Source of the DNA: Euclidia mi
Lineage: Eukaryota; Arthropoda; Insecta; Lepidoptera; Erebidae
DNA length: 64,000 bases
Direction of reading: 5' to 3'
Assembly (NCBI GenBank): GCA_944739405.2
Contig: OX123183.2
Location: 124,132,331 to 124,196,330, forward strand
A program made the translations under genes and the position numbers. The stretch's first letter is position 1. Each line of letters starts with the position of its first letter. Under the pieces are notes generated by a model. The model had not been told where the DNA came from. It ran no database searches and saw only the letters and a list, made by a program, of their open reading frames with translations. Positions 11,139 through 23,900 of this stretch are shown here, one piece after another.

Positions 11139-11144
11139 TTTATT
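11139..11144 (-). other. SWT1 polyadenylation signal AATAAA
   Basis: AATAAA on the minus strand, 61 bases after the SWT1 stop codon at 11205..11207, in an AT-rich context. Position and sequence fit a cleavage and polyadenylation signal. Confidence 0.65.
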
Positions 11145-11204
11145 CGTCATTCGCACAAATCGTATGAGACACTTGTGAGCGCGACAGTACACTCATATAT
11201 AAAC

Positions 11205-11289
11205 TTACGTATTCGCGATAGCATTCTTACAAATCTCGATCAGTTCTGTTAGTTGTGAGAACTTTGTGTACGCTTCCTGTAACATGTAC
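11205..11289 (-). CDS. SWT1: SWT1 exon 12 (terminal)
   Basis: Acceptor ctctattccag precedes RYMLQEAYTKFSQLTELIE, continuing to ICKNAIANT and TAA at 11205..11207. The entry phase (one base needed) matches exon 11. An AATAAA follows in the 3' UTR. Confidence 0.8.
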
Positions 11290-11859
11290 CTGGAATAGAG
11301 ACATAATATCGTTATTAGGTCAAAATCATCGTCAAATAAAAGTAGAATAACGATGCTGTCACTAGTCATAAATTCATTTTAGGTTAAATGAAATAAATAA
11401 ATGAAAAATAAACGAAAAAATTGGGCAAGTGCGAGTCGGACTCGCGCACTAAGGGTTCCGTACCATCATCTATAAAAGAAAATCACGTTTGTTGTATGTA
11501 TATATAAATATTTTTTAAGTTTCTACCTGTTTATTAAGATCGAGTAACAAATTGCTTAAAAATTACGTTTGCCGTATGGGACCCGCCTTGATTATTTACT
11601 TTTTTTAAATTTAATTATTTATTTTGAAAGGTAATATACAACTACATATTCTGTAAAAATTTAAAGCGTCTACCTGTAACAGTAAGTAATTTTGAGCAAA
11701 AAATACGAAAAAAAACACGATTTGTGTATGGGACCCCCCCTTAATAATTTTATTTTTTTATTTTTAGTATTTGTTGTTATAGCGGCAACCGAAATACATA
11801 ATTTGTGAAAATTTCAGCTTTCTAGCTATCGTGGTTTATGAGATACAGCCTGGTGACAG

Positions 11860-11906
<47 letters not shown>

Positions 11907-14900
11907 GCGGAGGCTTAGTAATAGGGTTCCGTTTTTTACCTTTTAGGTACGGAACCCTAAAAACACATTTATTGCATGGGATGCCCCTCTTAATATTTGC
12001 ATTTCTATTATTTTTAGCATTTGTTGTTATAGAGGCAACCGAAATACATAATTTGTGAAAATTTCAGCTTTCTAGCTTTCACGGTTTATGAGATACAGCC
12101 TGGTGACAGACAGACAGACGGACAGACAGACAGACAGCGGAGGCTTAGTAATAGGGTCCTGTTTTTTATCTTTTAGGTCTAAAAAGGCAAATTGCTGTTC
12201 TGTTACAAGTGAAAGCTCAAGTGTACCAGCACCATAATGTGGTTACATATCATACCTGCACTTAGTAGCGAAGGTCCGCAGATTGTTCCTGTTGACGACG
12301 CCGGGGTCCATGCACACCAGCTGCAGACTCTCTCTAAACGTTCGCTCCAGCGACGACAGCGACTCCTCTGATATACACTCCGAACCCTCAGGGCCTAGTA
12401 CTCTGCAAAATGAGTCATTTTCTTTAAATCCTAAAATATTATTTGTAACGTCGTAAAATCTTATTGTCCGTATTTAAGCAACGCTTGCACAGGTCGTCAC
12501 TTCGATGGATAACCACATGTGGCATTTACATTAAAATACTACCGTGTTTCGTACGGTACTTAAAGTTGTCGGTCGCCGAGACAAGAACCGTTATTCCTTT
12601 ATACACCACTATTTTTTAATTAGTACAAAAAATTTAACAGGGCACTAAGTATCTTTAAGTGATCATATTTATGTAGTTGAAAAATAAAAACACTAAGTCC
12701 CAAAACTGTCTCAAAACTGTCCACAAAAATACGTGATAATTGGTAAATGCAATACTAATACTATGACCAACCCGTGTACTATCATAGTAAAATTAACCAT
12801 TGATAAATTACCACCCCCCCCCCCCCGCCCCTCTGCGCCTTCGCCACGCCCCGACGATGCGACAAACAGTACTAAATTGTTAGCTAAAGTGAGCGTATAT
12901 AATTTCGTTGCAAAAGTTAATTGTTTGTCTACGTTTGCCCGACGCGATGGCCTATCATATCAGTTCATATCACGGGAGTATGTAGCTATGCTTCGTGCGT
13001 ACTTTTTGAGTGGAAAAATCGCGAATGCAGCTGTGGAAATCGTATTGTGAGTGTACAAAAGTGACCGGGTCAGTGTCAAACAATTAAAACAGTGCATATT
13101 GGATGCTTTTGACAACGGTGGTAGACATTTCGAAGGACAATGGAAATACTTGTAAGTTTAGTAAATAATACGTACTTAAGTAAATAATAATTTGATGCGG
13201 GCGGCTCAAAATCGGTCTGTGTTCTCCACACACCTTGAGGAAGGCCTATGTCCAACAGTGGACGTCTCTAGGCTGACATGATGATGATAAAATAATTTGT
13301 AAATAGCAGATGATTCTAACTTCATAAATACGCCAAAATTACTCTTTTCTTTTAGTCCAGAACACCATCTTTTGTTTTGATATTGGTTTGCTTTCTAATT
13401 ACATACCTCCGTATTTAATTACTTGTTAAACGATAAATTTTACCGGTCCTAAGCCCGAATGAAGTATGAAGGAGAGGGTAGAATTAACAAAATTAAAAAA
13501 TAACTACCCACATTTATTATTTTCCTTCATTTTATTTTCTATGGCTACCTACATCATAAGTGCGACAGAGAGAATGCGAATGAGCAGGATGGAATATTAT
13601 CAATGAATTAGTGAATGGATTGTAAAATATGACTATGATTTAAGTGAGATTTTCTACAATAAACAAATGATAATAACTTTGCTCTTTATTGATATTATGA
13701 AATTCTTACGTCACATATATGATAATAATATCTTCGCTAATCTGTCCTTAAAGTTTTTGTACTAATTAAAAAATAGTGGTGTATACGTTTAGAAAGTCTG
13801 AACACTCTAACAACAGAGTTGGCCACGCGCTGGTAAAAAAAATTCAGGCAAGTGCGAGTCTGACCCGCACTCCGAGGGTTCCGTACGCATTTTACCTTAT
13901 ATGAGGTTGGTGCTAATTACGCTAGTCCTCTAAATCTGTATGAGCGCCCATACAACTTAGAGGACTATCTTAAATGGAGTCTACTATGTATGTATGGGGA
14001 CACCCTTATATTTTCCACTTTTTTCATTTTTTATAATTTTTCCTTTATTTGTGCTGTAAGACCTTGCTTTTGGCCAAATTTCGTGATTCTAGTTCAACGG
14101 GATCTACCATGTAGGTTTTCGACCCAAAATCTATAGGGTACTTACGGTTGACCTAGAATTGTCAATTTTGGTTAAAACCAAGGTCTCAAGTAAAGGAAAA
14201 ATTTCGAAAATTAAAAAATGTTGAACATTAAGCCACCCAGGACCCTGATTTTTATACACCTAATAGGAACCATAGACCTTAGTATCAGGTATAAATTTCA
14301 ATTCCTAGGTCTAGGTCCAACCGTTCCTGAGAAAATCGGTGGTGACACACGGAGAGACAGACAGACAGACAGACGGACAAGAAAGTGATCTTATAAGGGT
14401 TCCTTATTTTACCTTGTGAGGTACGGAACCCTAAAAAAAGAAGAAATCATGCTTTTTGGAGAGGTTTAAACTCTTTCTTTATCGGTCTGAATCCTTTGAG
14501 TGGGACATTTTATAAATAGAGTTGATATAATCATACCCTTTGATAGCTAAGGTGAGCGCGACGATCTGGTTGGTGAAGAGCGCCAACTTGCTGGTAAGTA
14601 CCTCTAGCGGCTCCTGTCCCGGGAGCTTGTCCTCTATGTTGTGCGACACGCCCAGGGAACTCGATAGCTTGGCACTGGAAACGAAGTTATTAACATCACC
14701 ATCATGTCCCACTGCTGGGCATAGGCTGCTTCTCACTATAAGAAGGGCGGATGGACCACCACGAAAAGATCAAAACTATTTGTTAACCAACAGTGTTAAA
14801 TATTCTAAGGACCAGTTTCACCACAGAGGATAACCAAAGTTGTATGATTTGTATTTGAAGTGGGTGCAGCGATATACCTCTGCCTACCTCTTCGGGGATA

Positions 14901-17900
14901 TACAGAGTGTAAAAAGACCCTTAACGAAAACTGAAACCCCATATAGTACCAATTATTACGATCATTTTTTACTTCGGCACCATACCTGGGAAATTACTGG
15001 TTCAGGAGATATTGATGCTCAAAGTCACGAATTTTTTTTTCGAATTATTCCAAAATCGTGTTTAGAATGATAAATGTACACTTTCTGCCGAATAAACATA
15101 AACAAAATTTTCAATATTTCCCTAAAATAAACGGCTTTAAAGTTCCCGGCGCGTAGTGTATGCCTACATCAATCAGCTGCGAGGTCATTCCCCTCGGCCG
15201 CGCGACCACGTGATCATAAACTGCCGCCACCGCGGCGCACGGTGTAGGTAGATACGGCCGGCGTAGGTACGATGTCTGCAAGCGCGCGGTATACATTACC
15301 GGGAAGAAAAGTTGTACATTTTTTTAAGCTTAAATTTTTTTTTGTTTCCCAGGTATTATTTTCGCGTAGTATGACTTGGCATGATGTGCAAAACGAGTAG
15401 ACTTCGGCTTGGTGATGCGTCTTGTGACACCCTGTATATGTATATTTACATTAATTTAACTTACCAAATAGCAATGAAACTGGTTATAAGTGTACTACTT
15501 TGACGAAACCTTAAAGGTTATTTTTCGTCGTTTTAGTCGCCTGGCCGTTTGGAGCTTCACCTAGTGTTGTGTGTTTGATACATACACGATAAAGAAGCAA
15601 GAGCCACTTTTTTTAATAATAGGCAGCAAACGAGCAGACGGATCGCCTGATGGTAAGCAATTACCGCCGCCCATGGACACAAGCTACACTACAGGAGTCA
15701 CTAGTGCGTTGCCGCCCCTTGGGGTTGGGAAAAGGATAGGAGGGAGAGTGGGATAAGGGAGAAGGAATAGGGGATGGGGCCTCCGTCACTGTCACTCACC
15801 GAACGAAACGCAACAGTTTAGGTACTGTTACTTTACGTCGATTTTCTGTGAGAGGGTAGTACTTCCCCGGTCGAGCCGACCCATTGAGTAAGGCTCTACT
15901 ACCTGTAAAAAAAACATCAAAAGTCTGCTGGTCTTCCTCGAAGAGCTGGGGTGGCTCGAGTGACAATACAATTCCCACCCGCACGCAGAATACACGCCGA
16001 GACATGGAGTTGCGGAAACAGCCCGTGCTAGCATACCATACATACATACACGAGACAACACTTTGTATACTCCAAACATTGAGTGTTTGTTGTGTATATT
16101 GGATAGGCTTGTGTCCTAAAATGTAATTAGCGATTGATTCGTTCCTTTATTAGATGTTAAACTGAAATACCAGATTTTTCTTCAAAAATCGATCAGCAAC
16201 ATTACTAATTTTACGGCTTTTTAAAAACCTTTTTGAATTAGACACGAAAACGCTGTAAACCATCATGGCGGTCGAGTGATATCACAAAATGCAAAACAAA
16301 ACAAACCGTAAATGAAGTCTGGTCGGATGTACCCACTTTTATTTTGTTATTTTCGATTTGACAGGTAGAAAGTTTGATGTTTTCGTTGTATTTACTACTA
16401 AAACGTCAGCAACATGAATGGCGGTCGGACTGTTAGACATAATGCTCTCTGATTGGTGTTCACTGTCACAAGAATAAATACATTATTTTTAGTTTTAGAA
16501 TCCTAAAAATAACATTAATCTTAGCTTTTTATTATAAATAATAAACTTTATTGACATCTTAAAATCGTAATGAATCTATAGATACTACAGTCAAACCGAT
16601 TTATTCTTAGTGGACACAAGCCTATTATGATTATGCTAATAAAAACATACCAACACCCGATTACATTGAAAGCAAACTAAATAAACTCACCAATAACTAG
16701 ACATAACGGTCCAAACTCCTTCAAAAGCGTCTATAACCACCATCTCAGTGTTCTTATCGTCCTGTTCCTCGCTCGTCCTGCTATGTAGCAACCGGTCCAC
16801 CGTCATCTTGGCTAGCTCCATGTACTCCGGAATGATCTGGCACTTCTTGGATATATCTAGACATAGCTCCTTGAAGTTTGACACCTCTGACTCGGTGAGG
16901 GATTTTGAATCTGAAAATAATAATAAAATAACATATCTAATCTATACTAATATAATAAAACGGAAGAGTTTGTTTGTTTGTTTGGTTGAACGCGCTTATC
17001 TCAGAAACTACTAGACCGATTTGAAAAATTCTTTCAGTGTTAAATAGGCCTTTTATCGAGGAAGGCTGTTATATAACATCACGCTATGAGCCACGGGAAC
17101 GGAGCAGTAGCCTCTAATAACGCGGGTGTAACCGCGGGCTCATTTAGTTGGATTATAAGTTTCAGACTTTTAAGATTTAATGGTCGTTCACATTAGTTTT
17201 AATGGCCTTTCGGGATATGCACCGAATACCTTTGTTTCAAGTATCCAATATTTCTGCACAATGACTATGGATGTACTTACATACATCCATATCAGTAGTA
17301 TATGTATCTCGAAAGATAATTTAAAATTAATTTATTGCGTGGGATCGGGTGATCCCGGGTTCGATTCCTGGGTCGGGCAGTGTTACTGGGTTTTTCTGTC
17401 ACGAAATTCTCAGTAGCAGCACGGAGTCTGGAAATGTGCCCGGTACGGCAATAAGCTCGCCTTATTACGTGGGACTAAAGTATTTCTGGCGAAAAGTGGG
17501 TGTGGAAATACACCTCTGCCTACCCCTTCGGGGATAAAAGGCGTGACGATATGTATGTAATTTATTGCGTGTATGTAATGTATAATGATCATCGTTCTAA
17601 CGGTATTTCGGTTGTATACGAAACTTTTTCTATAGAACTACTGCCATCGGACCATCTGACCTAAGAAAAAACGATATTACATAGCTTATATTCAAGAGTA
17701 AAATGGCTGTCCATTACAATTGTCAAAGATCTTCATGCCAGCCTGGACTGACAGCTTAACGTGCTCACCGAGACACGGGGCTAGCTATTGGCGATGCTAA
17801 CATTCTAACTAGCGACACTAGCGGCCAAATTTAGAACTTGTTTAAGAACGACACTTTCACAGATCACTACTACTTTTGACACTTTTGTCCGCACTCAATA

Positions 17901-20900
17901 CAATTTACGTTAAGGAAATATTTCATCATCATTAGCCCTTTATACTGTCCCACTGCTGGGCACAGGCCTCTTCTCATTATGAGAAGGGTAAGGCCATTAC
18001 GCTGGCCAAGTGCGGGTTGGCAGACTTTACTTGTCTTCCGAGAACATTATGGAAAACTCTCAGACATGCAGGTTTCCTCACGATGTTTTCCTTCACCGTT
18101 TAGCAAGCGATAATTAACAATTTAATACGCACATAACTCCGAAAAGTCATGAGCGCGCGCGGTGGATTCGAACCCGGACCCTCTGCATAGCAGCCTGTCG
18201 GTCTCTCCACTAGGCTATCGCAGCTTTCAAGGAAATACTTAACTTGAACATAGCCTCGAAACAAAGTTGTATTGAAAGCTAGGCGCGCGAATAATTTTGC
18301 ATCGCCAATATTAGCGTAAGAACGATGATGAATTAAAAAGGTAATAAAGAGTTTACTAACTTTTACTCTCAACACAAGCCAAGTGATTCTTGAGGTCCTT
18401 GAAGAGATGCTCGATGCGGGGGAACACCTCGTTGAAGACTGCGACCCAGTGCTTGAGCAGGCACGTGAGTACGTCGGCGAGCGACCACGGCGGCGCCTTG
18501 AACAGCACGTGCTGCCACAGGTTGTTGTACTTCGCGCGCATCTCGTTCTGCCACACGAAAATGAACATACTTGTATGTAAAATTAATGGAAAATGAATGG
18601 CTCTTGAAACGAACGAACCAGTAGTTCGTAACAGAATATCAGTGCCATCTTGCAAACCAGCAAGATGACGCAATGCTGAGTTAGGATCCAATTCTGTATT
18701 CCTTAGTATTTCTTATATTTTTTATGTTTTGTTATTTTGTAAATGTGGGAATCAGAATAAATATGTTTTCTTTCTTTCTTTCTTTCTTTCTTGAAAATAG
18801 CGCTTTCAAATAAACACACTCTTCATCATTCCTCCTAGGGCTTGGTCTTCTGGGAATATTATGTTTTCCACAGAGCGACTGCCTGTCTGACCTGCGCAAT
18901 CCAAAGGGATAGCTATATTGTTTGGTTTAGACTTGTGTCAGTTTAAAAAAACTGAAAACGAAGGTACTATACGCACTATAATGACTGTCAAAGATCTTCA
19001 TGACAGCGGGAACGGCGGTTTAACGTGCTCTCCGAGGCACGCGCCAGGCGATTAATAGTTTAATATTGAATACGCTCTCAATTTCGAAAAATTTGTGGTG
19101 CGCACCGTGGATTCTAAGCCGATACCCTCTACATGACAGTCTGTTGGTATCTCTACTAGCCTATTGTTGCCTCTACCGTAGAGAACGGCGCCAACTACGT
19201 ACTACACTGACGACAATCGCCAACTCGCCATTTGGAATCGGCACACGAAATCCTTAAGAAATACGCTTCTATATGTAAATCTATATTCATTGCCTCTACA
19301 AACACAATACAAACAAAATATCATACCTCTAAGATATTAGCGAGCAGCTGGTATATCGTGTCCTGGTAGTACTTGAGCTCGTCGTACAGATCAGGGTCTG
19401 ACTCTTGAGGCTTAGACTCCAGTAGACCCTTCAGCTCGGCCAGGCTGATGTTCTTTATGTTGTTTATCAAGGCCTTGCTGCACAGGTTCTTGTCGTTTGA
19501 TAGAAGGATCTGGAAATTAGAAGATAAAATATAAATTGTATAAAAGTATTTTTCCATTCTTCTTCTGTATACCGTCATACCGTGCTTTATTACTTGGATT
19601 CGGCGCAAAATGCCTTTGCATTCTCATCTATCAGGCATTCATTCCCTTCAAACGGTTAGTGGTCTTGTGGACGGATGCCCACCGCACCCTTTTAAGTTGG
19701 TCGACTCACGGTGTAACTTCAAAGGTACAGTGCACGTTTCGTCAAACCACCAACTGTGTAAAGTGTTTATAAAAACGTTTTCTTTTTTCTGTTGTGTGGG
19801 TTTGTGTTCCTCTCTGGGTTTCAGAGACAGATCGCCTGAAAGGCCATGTCCTAAAGACGACAGCTGGACGTGTCTTTCTAAGCAAAACAACGCTGATGTA
19901 AATGCCAGACGGCCACCCATCAAAGTAGTGACCTGTGCTGCTTGCTTAGCTTTACCCTGTATCTTCTTCTAAGCATGTTGATGGCAATCTAAACCAAATC
20001 AGCCCAAAACTCAGCTACGTATGGCATTTTCATTAGCGTCTATAAGTGCATGTAACGTGCAAGCATTAGGGTACGCCGGACAAGCTAGTTAGTGTCCCAT
20101 TGTTTGAGGCACAGCACCACACTCCAGATTGAATTTGTCTATAAATCTCCACCATTTTTTTTCTTTTTTTTTCCTCAGGTACCCGTGTGTCGGGGGTTCG
20201 GGTATCACCGAAGCATTCTTGGCCCGCTAGATGGTCAGGCGGGCCCCGAACAAAACCCCCTTGGCGGTGGATGAAGGTGTTGAGCTCCGGCACCTAAACA
20301 CCCAGCGGCCGCAGAGGATAGGGAGGACGGCAACGCAACACCGTATCTCCTCTTCCTCTGCAGCCCCACCGCGACGCATCGATGGTGCGCCCCCACTTGG
20401 TCGCGGGAGATAGGGCGCGCGGCAACGCAACACCGACACGCCTCTCCTCCCGCGACCGCACCCGACACAGAGGGACAGACAGACCTGTCCCCCGCACCCG
20501 CACCGTTAGACGCATCCTGCGCAGACCCCTCTAAGCCCACGCGGAGCGTCCACTCCCAGGATCTCTTTTAGCTTCGCCGCAGGTGTCCAATCCACGGTTA
20601 CTGAGCCCCCCCCCCACCACGACAAGGTGGAGATCCGAAGAAGGGGCTACAAATCTGCACCTAAGCAAGTTTTCTTTACTTCAGCCAACCAAACTATGCA
20701 AACGGTCAGGCAAGTCATACTAAGATGCTACATGTCACATATTTTTTTAGGTAATCTAAGATTCTGATTTTACAAGTGTGGCATTAGTTTCTTCGGCTCT
20801 TCTCATAGCCCTACCATCCCGAACCTGATTGTAAAAAAGGATTGACGTATTCGAAAATGACATCTATTTGGGAATCCAAGATGGCGGACGAGGCATTTTT

Positions 20901-23900
20901 AATAAAATTAATATGGGTATCATTTTCGGGGTTTTTATGGATTCTGGTCACGAAAATGACATACATCTATTTGGGAATCCAAGATGGCGGACGGGACATT
21001 TTTAATAAAATTAATATGGGTATCATTTTTGGGGTTTTCATGCTTTCTGATCACGAAAATGACATCTATTTGGGAATCCAAGATGGCGGACGGGACATTT
21101 TTAATAAAATTAATATGGGTATCATTTTCGGGGTTTTTATGGATTTTTGGTTACGAAAATGACATCTATTTGGGAATCCAAGAAGTCGGACGAGACATTT
21201 TTAATAAAATTAATATGGGTATAATTTTCGGGGCTATCATGCATTATGATAACGTAAATGACATTTATTTGGGGATCCAACATGGCGAACGGGACATTTT
21301 TTGTAAAATTAACAATTTTTACTAAAATTGAGCCTACTGATTAAGTTTATATTACATTATATTTGTTAATAATAAGAAAAAATATTATTACAACTTTAAA
21401 TAAATAAAATTTTACTACAATTCTTTCACTAATTTTATTAATCGAAAGGAACTTCGTTCCATCCGGGTGTCCCTTGACACCTCTCAAGCATTTTTTATTA
21501 TTTTGTGAGACTTACGACAGACTTCCCTCGCTCGGCTTGTTGCAGCGCGCAGTTGAGTATCTCGTCGTCCGGCGACTCGCACGGGTATATGTGCGAGTTC
21601 GCGTCCCGCAGCGGCTGACCTGACACACAAATAACAGTTAAAAATTGTATATATTATTATCATAGAAAATTATTTCATTGAAGGTATAAATACCAAGTAC
21701 CAAGAGGTACCGAGAGTGCAACCATAAAAAGATGAGTGTGTGTGCTGAAATCCGCACTTCCACAAGACGGCGCTGAGCTCTCACCAGTCCGTCCGCGACC
21801 ACGATCGGTGCAAGACGGTTGAAACTGCGGAAACACGTCGTCCTTCTAGTGTTATCGAAGTAAGAACCCGGGATCCGCTTTCTAGTCTAACCAGATTTGA
21901 CTAAATATTAGCTTTTCATGGAGCGCCTGCTTGCCTGACCTCCACAACCCAAAGGGACAGCATGGTTTGAAATAGTGTCAGTTTATTCTGAGGTACTGAC
22001 TACCTATAACGACTGTCAAAGCGCGATCCGGAACCGACGGCTTAACGTGCTCTCTGAGGTAGGTATGGGACAAGCGATAATTTACAATTCAATACTCACA
22101 TAACTCCGACAACTAAGTGAGAAGCGCCGTGGATTCGAATTCGATACTTTCTGCATGGTCTGTTGGTATTACTGCCTATACACCCCTATTTTTTAATTAG
22201 TACAAATAATTTAACGGGGCACTAAGTATCTTTAACTTATCATATTTATACATACATATCGTCACGCCTTTTATCCCCGAAGGGGTAGGCAGAGGTGTTC
22301 TTCTACACCCAATTTTCGCCAGATATACTATAGTCCCACATAATAAGGGGCGAGCCTATTGCCGTACCGGGCACATTTCCAGACTCCGTGCTGCTACTGA
22401 GAATTTCGTGACAGAAAAACCCAATAACACTGCTCGGCCCAGGAATAAAAAAAAACACAGTAAGTCCCAAAACTGTTTCAAAACTGTCCACAACGACACG
22501 CGTACTATGAATAGTAACAGTAGTAAATGCTCCATTGATAAATTCCCCCTGTCCCTCTGCGCCCGCACCGCGCCTCGATGCGACAAACAGTGCTAAATTG
22601 CTAGTGGAAGTGAGCGCATCGATTTTTTCGCCGCAACAGTTAATTGTTTGTCTACGTTTGCCCGACGCGATGGCTTATCAGTTCACATCACGGGAGTATG
22701 TAGCTATGCTTCGTGCGTAATTTTTGAGTGGAGGAATCGCGAGTGCAGCTGTGTACCCATGGACATCTTTTTGTGAGTGTACAAAAGTGAGCCGGTTCTA
22801 TCTAGTGGCCTTTTCATCTATATTCAGATGGTTTACGCAGTGATTGTAAATTATTGCAGACACTTCTTCTGATGACTGTACAAGCCAATTCTGGAGCGGC
22901 AAGATCGACCGCATCCAGAACATATGTGCAATGTGTTTGGTGGGTTTGATGGAAGATTGTCACTTTGGTGCCGTTTGGCCCTAGTGTCGGCAAGCCTGTC
23001 GAACCACTCTGTGTCATGGCGCTTTATACCCTGTGCAACTTGATATCTCCACTGGTCCCTATCTTCAGCAAGCTTCTCCCATACGCTATGCTTGATGTTG
23101 AACGTGGCCATGTCACGCTTGACGCAGTCCTTAAAGCGAAGCAGCGGGCGCCCAATTTTTCTCTTTGCATCGGCTACGGTACCCAGCATGACCTGCCTCG
23201 GCAGTCTGGAAGCATCCATGCGTTGCACATGCCCCAGCCACCGTAGTCGTCGCTGTTTAAGCAGCGCAGTTAAGCTGGGAAACCGCGCTTTGGCGAGAAC
23301 TGCCTCATTCGTGACCCGGTCCTTCCACGTTATGCCCAAAATACGGCGCACGCAACGCATGTGGAAAGCGTTGAGCCGACGTTCATGTTTGGCGTACGAG
23401 GTCCATGTCTCAGCTCCGTACAAGAGTATGCTGAGAATGCACGCTTGGTAGACCAATATTTTGGTTCTAGCGGTTAGGTTGTTGTTTTTCCATACTCTTG
23501 AACGTAGCCTCCCGAACATAGTGGCCGCCTTACCGATGCGAGTGTCGATCTCCGCATTGAGCGAGAGATTGCTTGTAACGGTCGAGCCAAGGTAGGAGAA
23601 CTTGTCGACTACGTCTAAAGGGGCGCCACTCAGTAAAATAACTGGTTTTTGAGCAAAACCTTGGGCGAGTATTACAGTTTTCCTGGCGTTGATGGACATG
23701 GAAAACAGACTACATGCATGGGAAAACTTATCCATCTTAGTTTGGAGCTCCGAAGGGGACGTTGCAACAAAAGCGGCGTCATCAGCAAAAAGAAGACTGT
23801 CCGCGTATAGGTCTTCCCGGTTGCGCTTAGATCTTTGTAGGAAAATATTGTAGAGTTTCCCATCGGCTCTCGTATGGAGATGGACACCTTGTTGGTTTTC

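Noticed and set aside
12733..12940. Proline-rich start of a 105-codon frame in mariner-like copy A
   Set aside because: The start depends on a poly-C run and is not kept in copy B; only the later REYVAMLRA part is shared and transposon-like.
20235..20540. Overlapping 60- to 101-codon frames in a GC-rich block
   Set aside because: Open on both strands in several frames, as expected from high GC, with no domain recognised.
20842..21325. A repeat protein MADGTFLIKLIWVSF
   Set aside because: Two frames are needed because unit lengths vary (99, 103, 100, 99); this is a minisatellite.
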